From Collybia mongolica (Eukaryota > Basidiomycota > Agaricomycetes > Agaricales > Clitocybaceae), in the NCBI GenBank assembly GCA_013420905.1, contig JAAXNY010000004.1:4216001-4280000 (forward strand): DNA of 64,000 bases, given 5' to 3'. Below, one piece after another: positions 49,869 through 60,486 of the stretch. Within the stretch, counting starts at the first letter, position 1, and every line of letters begins with the position of its first letter. The notes beneath the pieces were generated by a model that saw only the letters and a list, made by a program, of their open reading frames with translations, made no database searches and was not told the DNA's origin. The position numbers and the translations under genes were made by a program.

Positions 49869-50309
49869 ATGGCGGGTGGTGATGATAATAGAAGGGTTTC
49901 AACATACCCTTGATGCTTGGATGTCATACATGTGGGGTCCTGCGGCTCAGAATACCCATCGTACCATTCATCTGGTCGAGCTGTCTAGTCTGGAGTTTGT
50001 CTTGTAGCCATTTTGGCTTTGATACATGATCTTATTGAATCTTTTTGAGTCGCCCAAACTAGTTGTGAGACTCCAAGCTTGTAATTTGCAAGAAACCACG
50101 TAACTGAGTCAAAGTTGGACCCTGTTAGTATCAATTACAAAGGGCATTAAGCAACTGAGGCATCATTACTCGATAAACGGGGGATAGAAAGCTACACCCA
50201 AGCAACATGACCTTTTTTGTGTCCTATTACAGATCCTCCACAGGCTATAAATCTGAAGTATGCTACAAATTCTCTCTAGTCTGCCTCTTGCGCCAGGGAG
50301 GACACTATC
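49869..50309. other. INO1 3' flank
   Basis: About 0.4 kb after the INO1 stop, with no coding signal. It presumably holds the 3' UTR. Confidence 0.5.
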
Positions 50310-51490
50310 CGGACCAGTTGGAGTGATTCAGAAACATGGCGACTGATGAACTAAAAACCTGACACGCGCGAACAAGGCTTGACTCCTGTGCTGCACATAA
50401 CCACCCAATGTGGGAGTTGGAGATCATCTCTGAATGGCTCGTGCGACATCGACGGCGAATTTCTTCAACAAAAGATGGTAATGATATTGTTCCAGCAGAC
50501 ATAATTCATCTAAAATGCCGGTCGGGTGGGGCTGTCTATGGTGTGTTGTCCAAACCGTCTATAGTCACTGACTGTAGTGGGACGTTGCACGACCTCCAGC
50601 AGAGCGATGATGGTGATATTGTTGTAGAGGCTAATGCTCAGCTCCTTGAGACTGGAAAAAATGACCATGCTATGTAGCGAAGAGAGGTACGTCTTGTCCA
50701 TCCGGCAATTGGGAAGGAAGCCTGCTCAGATGATCTATGGCCTCCGAGCGTATGTGCATCTGGGAAACCACCAGATGGCGCAGATTTGGTAGAGTCGTAA
50801 GGTCGAACAGCGGGCAGAACTTATCGGCGTTCCAGTATTCGAACTTCAACGATTGAAGGTCGACGGATATTCGTGCCAACAACAAGAGGGCGTGGATATA
50901 TGTATGTTGGCTTGAAAGGCTAGCGGAAAGTCACTAAAATCCATAAGGACATCTTCATGGTTAGGCATATAAAAGCATCAGCGCGCGGAAGTAGCTCCTT
51001 TGCGTCGTAGTTGGCTGCCCATTGGTGGAAATTGGAAAGAAACACTTTTAGCGGGCCAATATGTCGTGAGTGCGAGGAGAAGGTCGGGGTGAACCTCGCA
51101 TATTTCCAGACGCGAGTGGACGATGTGGAATCACGCTGATGGAAGCGCCATTGATGGTATTCGAACCTAGTCTAGTCCTCTTCCTCAATCGCACGCCGGA
51201 AGCTTCTTTAGCCCGTCCAAAAGTTAATGAACGTGCAGATCGATGTTAGAAATGCGAAACACACCAAATTTAGTCCCTCAGTATGCTCATCTTCCTTTTG
51301 GTCCCACAAGTCTTCGGTATGCATCAAATGAGCGATTCAAAATCACCTGTCTCTCCTATAACTTATGAAGTGCATATTCCACCAGAGATTTAGTCGCTTG
51401 AAAGGGCAGACATCTCAAATACGACACACCTGGAATGCCCGACAACTATGAACCAAATTGACACAATCTCCAAGACTCCTCCTTTCCCTC
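50310..51490 (-). pseudogene. F-box/LRR-type protein relic (copy 1)
   Basis: Minus-strand fragments look like the C-terminal leucine-rich part of an F-box protein. Examples are SLKFEYWNADKFCPLFDL with TLPNLRHLVVSQMHI (50885-50700) and FSSLKELSISLYNNIT (50670-50580). Further upstream (51130-51000) is FSSHSRHIGPLKVFLSN. HTEDLWDQKEDEHT-like sequence near 51320 corresponds to the family's CMPxDLW block. Stops and frame changes separate these pieces. A shorter copy of the upstream part recurs at 54620-55260. Confidence 0.6.
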
Positions 51491-51816
51491 CGCTTCTGCT
51501 TGGTCGAATAGTAAACCAAAGACTTATGCGGGAAATGATATGGCGCGAGTAGAATTGTCTTTCATGATCTCATGTAGAGTACTGCTAGGGTCTTGATCTC
51601 CAACCTCTGTGGGGAAAAATATAGCGCGTTGATTGCGGGTTTAGTGATTCAGGGCGACATTCTACACGATGGTGGAAGTCACGAAGTGACGGCAATACTG
51701 TACAAACAATGCAGGCTACCGAGCAGCCAGCTCGGCGAAGCCCAGGAGCGCAACCCCGTCGGCTGAACAAAAGGCAAAACCCTGGTCATGGCTAGAAAAC
51801 CTATTCATAGGTTTAT

Positions 51817-51840
51817 GTCCCCTTCGGGGTGACATACGAA

Positions 51841-51871
<31 letters not shown>

Positions 51872-51920
51872 GGCCCCTGCACAAGGATGACACGCTTTCC
51901 CGGAGTGGTAGATCTACGGA
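51817..51920 (+). ncRNA. U6 spliceosomal snRNA
   Basis: The core matches U6 closely. A 5' stem-loop (CCCCTTCGGGG) is followed by AAATTGGAACGATACAGAGA, which contains the ACAGAGA box that pairs with the 5' splice site. Next come AGATTAGCATGGCCCCTGC and AAGGATGACACGC, which form the catalytic AGC triad and internal stem-loop region. U6 is made by RNA polymerase III and is the catalytic heart of the spliceosome. The 3' tail after GACACGC diverges from the usual form, and no run of four or more T follows until about 51929-51935. The gene may therefore have an atypical terminator, or it may be a pseudogene. The 3' end given is approximate. Confidence 0.85.
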
Positions 51921-52226
51921 TCTCAATATTTATTTTGCTCTGAACAACATACATTCCAACGGGCAACTCAAATTGATTAAGAACATAGACCTGAAAGCAT
52001 ACTACAAAGAGTGCATTCTTACAAGCATCAAATTCAAAAATTACCAGTTATGTTCGAAAGTGTTGACCAATTCTTTTCTACCTTATGTGAATTTTTTCGA
52101 CTTTACCTTCTCAGCAATCATCCACGAAACGTATGTCTACTCAAGCGTGAATGCACAGTAATCAGCCGCCGATTCGCAACGTGTTTATTCACGGCGGTCA
52201 CCAAATTGGCTTGTAATAAAAGTAGC

Positions 52227-53152
52227 CTACAAGCAGAACGTGATTGCAAGGTTGACCTATACATCAAACGTGAGGAGGGTTCAAAACTCAAAATTTCGAG
52301 ACGGGAGCTTACATCATTGGTCTGGCAAGCAACTTGCACATGGGTGTCCCCCGGCACATGGAAAGCCGTGTTGCAGCCAGCATTGTCGCCTTTGGAAACA
52401 TAAACAATGAGCACAGATATGGGAAAGGAAATTAGCGGGAGGAGTCACATCTGGCGCCAGCTCCGTCACAACCGTTATAGTACCTAAAATGTGCCAGATG
52501 CGTCAGTGGAAAATCTGAAGAGTGTTTCGTACAAACCCGAAGCCAGAGGTCACTGAGAAGGCAAGACTATTTAGAGAAAGAAAAGGTGTCGTCAGCATTC
52601 ATTGCCCAATGGTTTATTTTATGAACTCACGGGGGAATAAGAGATATATCAGTGCTCGATCCGCCGCCCGGAGAAGTGGGGTTCTTGAGAGTGGTCTCAA
52701 TCAAAGTACATCTTTCACCGTTCAATCCACAGTTGCCTGAGGAGAATTAGGTCGGGTACATAATATTCAAAAAAAAAAATATGATACCAGTTTGAAGGTA
52801 CCTAATAAGACGTCAGTAACGGAACTATAACACACTGCCTCACGTACGCAATTGTGGCTGTTAAAGGTCCGTTGATGCTAAAATCACCGCCGGTGGATAG
52901 AATTTGCCCAGCCCGGACCAGAGTTGGCTAAAGTAAATAGTATATTGATGGCTCAATGCTGGTACCATGGTTGCGCGCGCGTTGCGTACCGTTCCAAATC
53001 CACACCTGAAAATAAGAACCAGTCAGGAAAGTTGTAGGCCGAAGCAGAACTACTCCTGACCTATTATCGAAGTGCACAGTATGATGCTCGGCTTGTGCGC
53101 CGACGACAGCAACGATAAACGCAACAGTGAGAGACTTGAAAGACTTGAACAT
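52227..53152 (-). CDS. Small secreted cysteine-containing protein, 'glycopeptide' family (copy 1)
   Basis: A secreted protein of 159 residues with signal peptide MFKSFKSLTVAFIVAVVGAQA. Nine short exons: 53152-53061, 53005-52990, 52927-52848, 52801-52788, 52736-52631, 52566-52537, 52483-52449, 52389-52313 and 52256-52227. The mature part begins EHHTVHFDNRCGFGTPTLV. It contains LSTGGDFSINGPL, YLQTGNCGLNGERCTLIETT, SPGGGSSTDISLIPP, FSVTSGFGYYNGCDGAGARC, and ends VNLAITFC. Eight or so cysteines suggest four disulfides. The HTVxFxNRC start recalls thaumatin-like proteins. The function is not known; basidiomycete relatives are called glycopeptides. A TATA box lies about 65 bases before the ATG. Confidence 0.85.
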
Positions 53153-54029
53153 GTTGAAAGAGGTATGAGGGCAAATGATCTTTGGGTCTTCGACTTTCCA
53201 GGAGCAAACGGTGTCCTTTTATATCACTGGACCTGGCATGTTTAGGATCCAGTAAATCGGGAGATGCATACGAAAGATCGTTACAAACACAGACGGGCGA
53301 ATTATGGCCGTTGTTCATGTGGTCGCAAATGCACATCGGCACAGCCTGGGTCCCCGCATCATCTTAGAAGAGTTCCTAGTTAACCCCGTTACGAAACCTG
53401 CATATGACTCTCACTGGTAACGCGAAAAATCCCAAAGTAGACTTCTAACCCATAATAGTGACTAGATGTGCGTTACTAGTCGAACGAGCCGAGAGACATC
53501 ATTACGGAGGCGCATCATGATATGTAGCCACAACGCGTGGGTGGAGAGATAATTCCGGGCTTCATGCCTTTTTTGTTTACCCGCGGAACAGATCGTGGTA
53601 TGTAGCACAAAAACCCTTTGCCAATCGCCCAAGAATTTGATCATAATAAGCGGTAACGAGAACTCGGACGACGACGGTTGGACGGAGGAATCAGTATTGC
53701 GCTTAAAATATGGGGTTCGATCACCTGACCTCACGTTTGGTATTCTGAATCTGAATTCCCAAGGAAGCGTTGATGGGGTATTAGGAGACGAGAACTTTGT
53801 TCAATGTTCGGGTCGATTCAGTTCTATGTACCGGGTTGCTGGTAATGAGAAATTTCAGGTGTATTAATGCAAACATCCAATTTGTCAACCGAAATCTAAC
53901 ACAAACCCAGAGTCAAGATCAATCCACCGTATTTGAAAGCCTTGAAAGCATTCGACTATTGGGGTACACGAAACGGTGCAATGGTAGCTACTGTTTCAAT
54001 TATCCAGGAACGTAATGGAGACAATCGCG
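53153..54029. other. Upstream flank of glycopeptide copy 1
   Basis: TATAAAAGG (minus strand) is at 53224-53216. The rest is non-coding. The block at about 53480-53880 is repeated at about 56760-57130, and in part at 58575-58670. Confidence 0.55.
53216..53224 (-). promoter_or_regulatory. TATA box of glycopeptide copy 1
   Basis: TATAAAAGG on the minus strand, about 64 bases before the ATG. It is kept at the same distance in copies 2 (56488-56480) and 3 (58305-58297). Confidence 0.7.
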
Positions 54030-54612
54030 TCACATGGCGAGCCTTGCGTCAACAACGCTCCCCAAAACACCTTTGTCCCCGGTCTCATCACCCTCGCTGA
54101 GCACCACCAGTCTTTCATCGGTGGTGACGACCTGAAGTCCGGACAGACCAGGCCCAAGTCCGTCTTGACCAAGTTCCTCATCAACGCTGGTATCAAGCCC
54201 GTCTCTATTGCATCGTACAATCTTCTTGGTAACAACGATGGCCACAACTTGTCTACTGAGAGGCAGTCCAAGAGCAGCGTTGTCGACGATATGGTCAATG
54301 CGAACAGGCTCCTGTACAAGGCACCTGAGGTCGGACTCAAAGATGTCCCCGTCTACGTCATTGTCATCAAGTATGTCCCCGCCATTGGTGACTCCAAGCG
54401 CGCGATCGACGAATACTACTCTGAAATTTTCTGTGGGGGTCTTTCAATTATCAACATCTTCAATCAGTGCGAGGTATGTTGTAGCGCGTTTATTTACACT
54501 GCTTCATTGTTGATCTTCTACATAGGACTCTCCCCTGGCTATCCCCGTTGATCCTGACCTGACCATCCTCACCGAGCTGCTCACGCACATCAAGTACCGT
54601 GACCTCTTCAGT
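54030..54612 (+). pseudogene. INO1 fragment (part of exon 2, intron 2, start of exon 3)
   Basis: Matches intact INO1 at 49000-49623 with the intron retained, so it is a DNA-level duplicate. Recognisable pieces are [40 protein letters not shown] and [16 protein letters not shown]. The NAD-binding part and the C-terminus are missing, so it cannot make an enzyme. The exon 2 part nevertheless has no stop. Its two gaps relative to INO1 are 18 and 21 bases, both multiples of three. It ends abruptly at about 54612, where F-box relic sequence begins. Confidence 0.9.
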
Positions 54613-54619
54613 TTTGGCC

Positions 54620-55260
54620 CAATAAAAGCATTAGCGCGCAGAAGCAACTTATTTGCGTCATATTGGGTGCTCAATGCTGAATAATAGAAAGAAACGCTTT
54701 TAGCGGGCCAATATGTCGTGAGTGCGAGGAGAAGGTCGGGGTGAGCCTCTCATATTTCCAGACGCGAGTGGACGACGCCGTCTTTAGTTCCAAGCTGATG
54801 GAAGCGCCATTGATGGTACTCAAAATAAGTCCAGTCCGTCTCCTCGACTGCACGCCGAAAACTTTTTTAGCCTGTCCAAGGTTAACGGATGTGCAGACTG
54901 ATGTCATGAACGCGAAACGCACCAATCTAAATTCCACAGTATGCCCATCTTCCTTTTGGTTCCACAAGTCTTCAGGCATGCATCAAATGAGCGATGGCAA
55001 GCTCACCTGTCATAACCGATTGAGTGCAAATTCTACCAAAAAATTAGTCGCTTGAAAGGGCAGACATCTCAAATAAGACACACCTATGAATACCCGACAA
55101 CTACGAGCCAAATTGGCACAATCCACGAGGCTCCTCATTTCTCTCCGCTTTTACTTGGTCGGATATCAAGCCAATGACTTCTGTAGGGAATGATATGACA
55201 CGATTGGGATCGTCCATCATGATTTCATGCAGAGTGCCACTAGGGGTTTGGATGCGAGTG
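54620..55260 (-). pseudogene. F-box protein relic (copy 2)
   Basis: Duplicate of the upstream part of the relic at 50310-51490. The minus strand reads MPEDLWNQKEDGHTVEF at 54979, like the CMPxDLW block of the intact F-box gene at 41592. TRVWKYERLTPTFSSHSRHI and GPLKAFLS follow. It is cut off at 54612, where the INO1 fragment is joined. Confidence 0.65.
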
Positions 55261-55475
55261 ACCCAAGTCTCAAGAACTATCAGCTGTTATGTTCGAAAGC
55301 GTTGACCAACTTCTTTGTCTTGTATAAATTTTTTTTGACTTTACATCCTCATCAATCATCCATGAAATGAACGTCTACTCAAGCGTGGATGCACAGTACT
55401 TAGCCGCCAATCCGCAATGTAAACGCAACGTGTTTATTCAAGGCGGTCATCAACATGACTAGCAATGAATCTAGC

Positions 55476-56417
55476 CTACAAGCAGAAAGTGATTACAAGG
55501 TTGACCTAAACATCAAAAGTGAGAGGAGTTCAAAGTCTCATAGTTCCGAGGCATGAGCTTACATCATTGGTCTGGCAAGCAACTTGTACATGGGTGTCCT
55601 CCGGTACATGGAAAGCCGTGTTGCAGCCGGCGTTGTCACCTTTGGAAACATAAACAATGAGCACAGATATGGGAAAGGAAAATTAGCGGGAAGAATCACA
55701 TCTGGTGCCAGCCCCGTCACAGCCATTGAAATACCTAGAATATGGCGAACGCGTCAATAGACGAACCTGAAGAGTGTTTCGTGTACAAACCCGAAGCCAG
55801 AGGTCACTGAGAAGGCAAGACTATTAAGGGGAGAAGAACAGGTATTGTCAGCAAATATCGTCCAATGGCCTATTTTATAGAACTCACGGCGGGATAAGAG
55901 AGATGTCAGAGCTCGATCCACTGCCCGGAGTAGTAGGGTTCTTGAGAGTGGTCTCAATTAAAGTGCATCTTTCACCGTTCAATCCACAGTTGCCTGAGAA
56001 GAAATAGGTCGGCTGCATAATATCCCAAAATAGGTCATACCAGTTTGAAGGTAGCTGGTGGACCGTCAGTGATGAAACTACAATACACAGCTACTTAACA
56101 TACGCAATTGCAGCTACCAATGGCCCGTCGATGTTGAAGTCGCCACCAGTGGATAGAATTTGCCCGGCACGGACCAGAGTTGGCTAAGGTAAGTAATATA
56201 TTGACAGGTCAACGTTGACACCATTGTTACGCGAAAGCATTGCGTACCGTTCCATGTCCACACCTGAAAATAAGAACCAGTCAGGAAAGTTGTAGGTCGA
56301 AGCAGCTCTACTCCTGAGTCCTGACCTATTATCGAAACGCACGGTATGATGCTCGGCCTGTGCGCCGACCGCAACGACGATGAACGCAACAGCGAGAGAC
56401 TTGAAAGAATTGAACAT
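55476..56417 (-). CDS. Small secreted cysteine-containing protein, 'glycopeptide' family (copy 2)
   Basis: A close paralogue of copy 1 with the same nine-exon plan. The signal peptide is MFNSFKSLAVAFIVVAVGAQA and the mature start is EHHTVRFDNRCGHGTPTLV. It includes LSTGGDFNIDGPL, NCGLNGERCTLIETT, SPGSGSSSDISLIPP-like (here TPGSGSSSDISLIPP), YFNGCDGAGTRCDNAGCNTA, and ends VNLVITFCL. The cysteine positions match copy 1. I followed the splice sites through the last exon (stop at 55478-55476) and found no disruption, though I checked fewer phases than for copy 1. The TATA box is at 56488-56480. It should be expressed and secreted. Confidence 0.8.
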
Positions 56418-57311
56418 GCTGAAAAAGGTATGAGGGCGAATGATCTTTGGATCTTCGACTTTCTAGGAGCAAAGGGTGTCCTTTTATATCGCAGGACCTG
56501 GCATATTTAGTCCCTCGTAAACCGGGAGAGCACACAAATGATCGTTACAAACATAGCACTTGCTTGCCAACAGGCGAAATATGGCCGTCCTTGTTCATGT
56601 GGTCCTAAACCACATAGACAACATCCTGGGTTCTCGCAACATCCTAGAAGAGTTCCTGGCTAACTCCGTTGCTAAGTGGACGCTAAGCTAGCATATGTCA
56701 CTCACTAGTAACGCGAAGAGTCTCAAGGCAGACTTCTAGTCCATGATATCGACTAGATGAGTGTTACTAAAACGAGCCAAGAGACATCATAACGAAGACG
56801 TATCATGAGGCGCAACGCATAGGCGGAGAGATATTTCCGAGCTTCATGCCGTTACCCACGGGACAGAATGTGGTATGTAACACAAATCCCTTTGCCAATT
56901 GCCCCAGAATTTGATTATAGTAAGTGGTAATGGAGAGTTCAGACGACAATAAAGCAACTAGTATTGGGCTTGAAAAAAAATGGGTTCCGATCACCTGACC
57001 TCGTGTCGGTATTCTGAATTTGATTTCCTAAGTAAGCGGGTACTAGGAGAAGAGAACTTTGTTCAATGTTAGAATCAATCCGGTTCTACGTACCGGGTTG
57101 GTGATGAGATTCTTGTGGTATAATGATGCAAACATTCAAGTTGTCAACCGAATTCGAACCCAACCCAGAGTCAAGAGCAATCCACTATGTTTGAAAGTGC
57201 AAGCATTCGTTTATTAGCTTACACGAAACGGTACAACGGTAGGTACAGATTCAATGATTCGGGAACGTAAAATGCCTTTTCGAGGTCAGAGATAATCACG
57301 TCATATCATAA
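56418..57311. other. Upstream flank of glycopeptide copy 2
   Basis: Non-coding, about 0.9 kb, largely a duplicate of 53153-53970. It carries the copy 2 TATA box near its left edge. Confidence 0.55.
56480..56488 (-). promoter_or_regulatory. TATA box of glycopeptide copy 2
   Basis: TATAAAAGG on the minus strand, about 63 bases before the ATG, as in copies 1 and 3. Confidence 0.7.
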
Positions 57312-58234
57312 CTAGCAGAACGTAATTGCAAGATTGACCTTGACATCACAGGTGAGGGGAAGTTCGAAAATAAGTAGGTTTCGAGATCTGAACTTACATC
57401 ATTAGTCTGGCAGGCAACTTGAACACCTGTATCATCCGGGTTATGGAAAGCCGTGTTGCAATTGGCGTTGTCGCCTTTTTAACAATAAATCGTGAGCACA
57501 AATTTACGAAAGGTTAGCTAGAGAGCTCACATGTGCGGCCAGTTCCGTCGCAGCCGTTGAAGTAACTAGAGTATAGCAGACGTGTCAATAGACATATATA
57601 AGGGAAGTTTCGTGTACAAACTTGAAGCCAGAGGTCACCGAGAATGTGTGACTATCCAACAAGAAAAGTAACATCAGTGATCATCGCCCTACAATCTAGG
57701 TTATGAACTCACGGGGGAATGAGGGAGATGTCAGAGCTCGATCCGCTTCCCGGAGAAGTGGGGTTCGTCAGGGTAGTCTCGATCAAAGTACAGCTTTCGC
57801 CGTTCAAACCGCAGCTGCCTGCAAGAGATTAGGTCGGCTGCATAATATTTTAAGAAGGTCTTACCAGTTTGAAGGTAGCTAGTGGACCATCAGTGATGGA
57901 ACTAAACAAATAACTAATTCACGTACGCAATCGCAGCTACCAATGGTCCGTCGATATTAAAGTCACCACCAGTGGATAGGATTTGCCCGGCACGGACCAA
58001 TGTCGGCTGGGGTAAGTATTATAGCGATAAGTCAACGCTGTCATCATCGTGTACGCGCAGTGTTTCATACCGTTCCAGATCCACACCTAAAATACAAAAC
58101 CATAAACAAAAATTGTAGGGGGGGAATAGATGATTTGCTGACCTGTTATTAAAATGTACGGTGTGATGCTCAGCCTGTGCACCAACAACAGCAACGATGA
58201 AAACAATAGCAAGGGGTTTGAAAGACGTGAACAT
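57312..58234 (-). CDS. Small secreted cysteine-containing protein, 'glycopeptide' family (copy 3)
   Basis: Third and most diverged tandem paralogue. The signal peptide is MFTSFKPLAIVFIVAVVGAQA, followed by EHHTVHFNNRCGSGTPTLV, LSTGGDFNIDGPL, SCGLNGESCTLIETTLTNPT, SSSDISLIPP, HTFSVTSGF, YFNGCDGTGRTCDNANCNTA and a C-terminus VNLAITFC without the extra Leu of copies 1 and 2. Intron positions appear the same; donor and acceptor dinucleotides are present at each one I traced. The TATA box is at 58305-58297. The first intron differs by a C-rich stretch from the other copies. It is probably functional. Confidence 0.78.
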
Positions 58235-59898
58235 GTCAAAGGTGTGATGAGGCGTGAATGTCTGAATATTTGACTATCCAGGAGCAAAAAGGGTATCCTT
58301 TTATACCATAGGACCCGGCCTGTTTGGGATATGGTAAATCGGGAGGGCATACGAGTTGTCATTACGAGTGGAGTCCTTGCTTGCCATCAGGGAAATTATG
58401 ACTGTTCTTATTCGTGTCGTCGTGGACTACACAGGCAATTCCCTGGGCCCCCACAGCATTCATAAAAGACCCTGGTAAATGTTAACCCTGTTACTCGAAA
58501 CAGATACAAAGATAGCATATGACGCTCACGATAAACGTGAAGAGTCCATAAGTAGACTCCTAGGCAATGGCAGAAGTATTTTATGAGAGCGAGCCGAGAG
58601 ATATCATTATGGAGGCGCATCATGATACGCAGCGGCAGCACATGGAAGAGTGATAATTCCGGGCTCCACATCGCAACTAGGAAAGAGTGGAGCAAAGACC
58701 TGTGCCAATCGCTCACGGCAAGCAGTAACGTGAGCTCGGCTCGGAGAGGATTTGGTTGCCGATCACAGAGTATCTGATGCCGGGGTGCTAAACTCAATCC
58801 GAATTGCGAGCCAGCGGTCAACCATCACTATGCCTTTACTATGTGAGATGTAGGTAAATCGAGAAACATATGCCCGAGCCTTCTGGTCCTCGGTGCCAGT
58901 GCGGACAAAAGTCAGTGGGATAAACATAGTGTTGGGTCAATATTGAGACGCAAGAACTTTCCTCCGGCATAGATTTGGTTTCAAAATGGGTTTCTCGGCT
59001 GCGCAGACTAAGCAAAATGTGACGTCCTTCTATGTATCAATACCAGAGTAGGAAACCCGGCGAAGAACACGGTCTACTCACGCCCAACACCCACAGCGAA
59101 GCCCTCAATACTGTGACGACGATAGAGCCTCCACCAAGGAAAATGAGCTTGAATCAACCCAAAGTGATTGCGTAGAGCCTGAACTCACTGAAGCGTTGAA
59201 AGATAAGAACTGAGAAGTCGGGTTGAAGTAACCATGTGGGGCAAGGCCCGATTTCTCCAGCGCCCTCGGTATAAGGAGAATCCCTTATATTTTTTGGACC
59301 TGGCATTGGTTGAGCTCTGCTCCATTGATGTCGCACAATTAATTAAGTCTTGATGGATATATGAAAAGAGAGAAATTAGGGCCTCGAGGTAGAAAATATG
59401 TGCAGCGCGGCTCCGATTAGAAGTTTGAAGCGCTGCGCCACTCCTGCCTCTTGTCTGTCGGTTGGCGAGATGTTCGGAAGACAACATAGTGGCTTCAAGT
59501 TTTGGTTACTCCTGATAGCAGGGAGTAGCAGTCCCCTATTTACAACCAGGTACAATTGTCCTTGGTTCAGGCTCTTATTTTTGGGCCTCGTATGCGTGAT
59601 GCCCTTGAGTTTTCCATGATTTGGGGTTGCCAAAAACAGATGATGCGATCCTGATCAGAGGAAGGATGGAAGGTCGCCTGAGAGGAGAGACCCTGTTTCA
59701 GCTATCATGCAGGCGTTACAGGCGCATTTTAAGTAGAGTATGGGCACAGCGGCATCATGAAAGCCATTCTCAACAGAGCTGGCGTCTCAAACAAGATAGG
59801 CGTCGGCCACGGCCGGTTTGGATACCCACCGTGCCAACTATGAGCACACAACGCTGCATCGCCACCAGATGAGCGTGGCAAGGGTACTGGAGCTTGAA
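58235..59898. other. Upstream flank of copy 3 and gene-poor tract
   Basis: Holds the copy 3 TATA box (58305-58297, minus strand) and then about 1.3 kb with no supported gene. The last eight bases, agcttgaa, are the left target duplication of the second MITE. Confidence 0.45.
58297..58305 (-). promoter_or_regulatory. TATA box of glycopeptide copy 3
   Basis: TATAAAAGG on the minus strand, about 63 bases before the ATG, as in copies 1 and 2. Confidence 0.7.
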
Positions 59899-60478
59899 AG
59901 GCCCCCGGAAGCTCCCCTATAGTTCGGGAATTTTTTTGCGGATTTGAGACTCCCAAAATGACGATTTTCCCGGCCCAGAATAGCGGATCTGAGACGATTT
60001 TGGCAAAATCTTCGGCCCATATATAGCGGATTTCAGACCTTCCTTAGAGATTTTTTTCAAGAAACGGGTCGCCGGGCCGTTTAAATTTAATCCGGTTCAA
60101 TTTGAGAAGAGCCAGAGACCACAACCCTCGAAGAAGCACGAAAAAAAAACATCTTCTGCCTTCTGTCAGTCTCAACATAAAATAAGCCCCAGGTCCGAAA
60201 AGTTTTACCAAGAATCCAGATTCCAGGAGGTAGAATGATATCCAAACCTCTCAATTGCAAATCTACTACCCCAATATAAAACATTTGCCGTATAGATGGT
60301 CTTTCTTGCCTAAAATACCTTGAAAAAGAAAATTCTCATTTTTTTTTTTTCACATGTTTTATGTTTCATGACATAAACCCCGGCCCATATAGCGGATTTG
60401 ACACCCGAAACATTGCGGATTTGAGGCCCATTCTGGCGAAAATTTTTTCCGAACATATGGGGGAGCTTCTAGGGGCCT
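59899..60478 (-). mobile_element. MITE, hAT-like (copy 2, 580 bp)
   Basis: Starts AGGCCCCCGGAAGCTCCCC and ends GGGGAGCTTCTAGGGGCCT. It is flanked by perfect 8-bp direct repeats, agcttgaa, at 59891-59898 and 60479-60486. Both ends match copy 1 (14191-14564), and the interior matches it in reverse complement. About 200 bases in the middle have no counterpart in copy 1, so copy 1 is probably an internal-deletion derivative. It is non-coding. The clean target duplication suggests relatively recent insertion. Confidence 0.9.
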
Positions 60479-60486
60479 AGCTTGAA

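Larger units (their letters stand above)
50965..53880. repeat. Segmental duplication, unit 1
   Basis: Most of this interval recurs in the same orientation at about 54620-57140. The shared order is F-box relic, spacer, glycopeptide gene and upstream flank. A block of roughly 0.4 kb with the U6 gene (about 51570-51990) is absent from unit 2. The glycopeptide gene and parts of its flank recur a third time at about 57300-58690. Confidence 0.82.
54620..57140. repeat. Segmental duplication, unit 2
   Basis: Same-orientation copy of unit 1 (50965-53880). It lacks the U6-bearing block. It carries glycopeptide copy 2 and the same upstream flank. Confidence 0.82.
57300..58690. repeat. Segmental duplication, partial unit 3
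   Basis: The glycopeptide gene plus short matches in its upstream flank. The tract at 58575-58670 resembles 53500-53580 and 56765-56830. Divergence is greater than between units 1 and 2, so it is an older copy. Confidence 0.7.
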
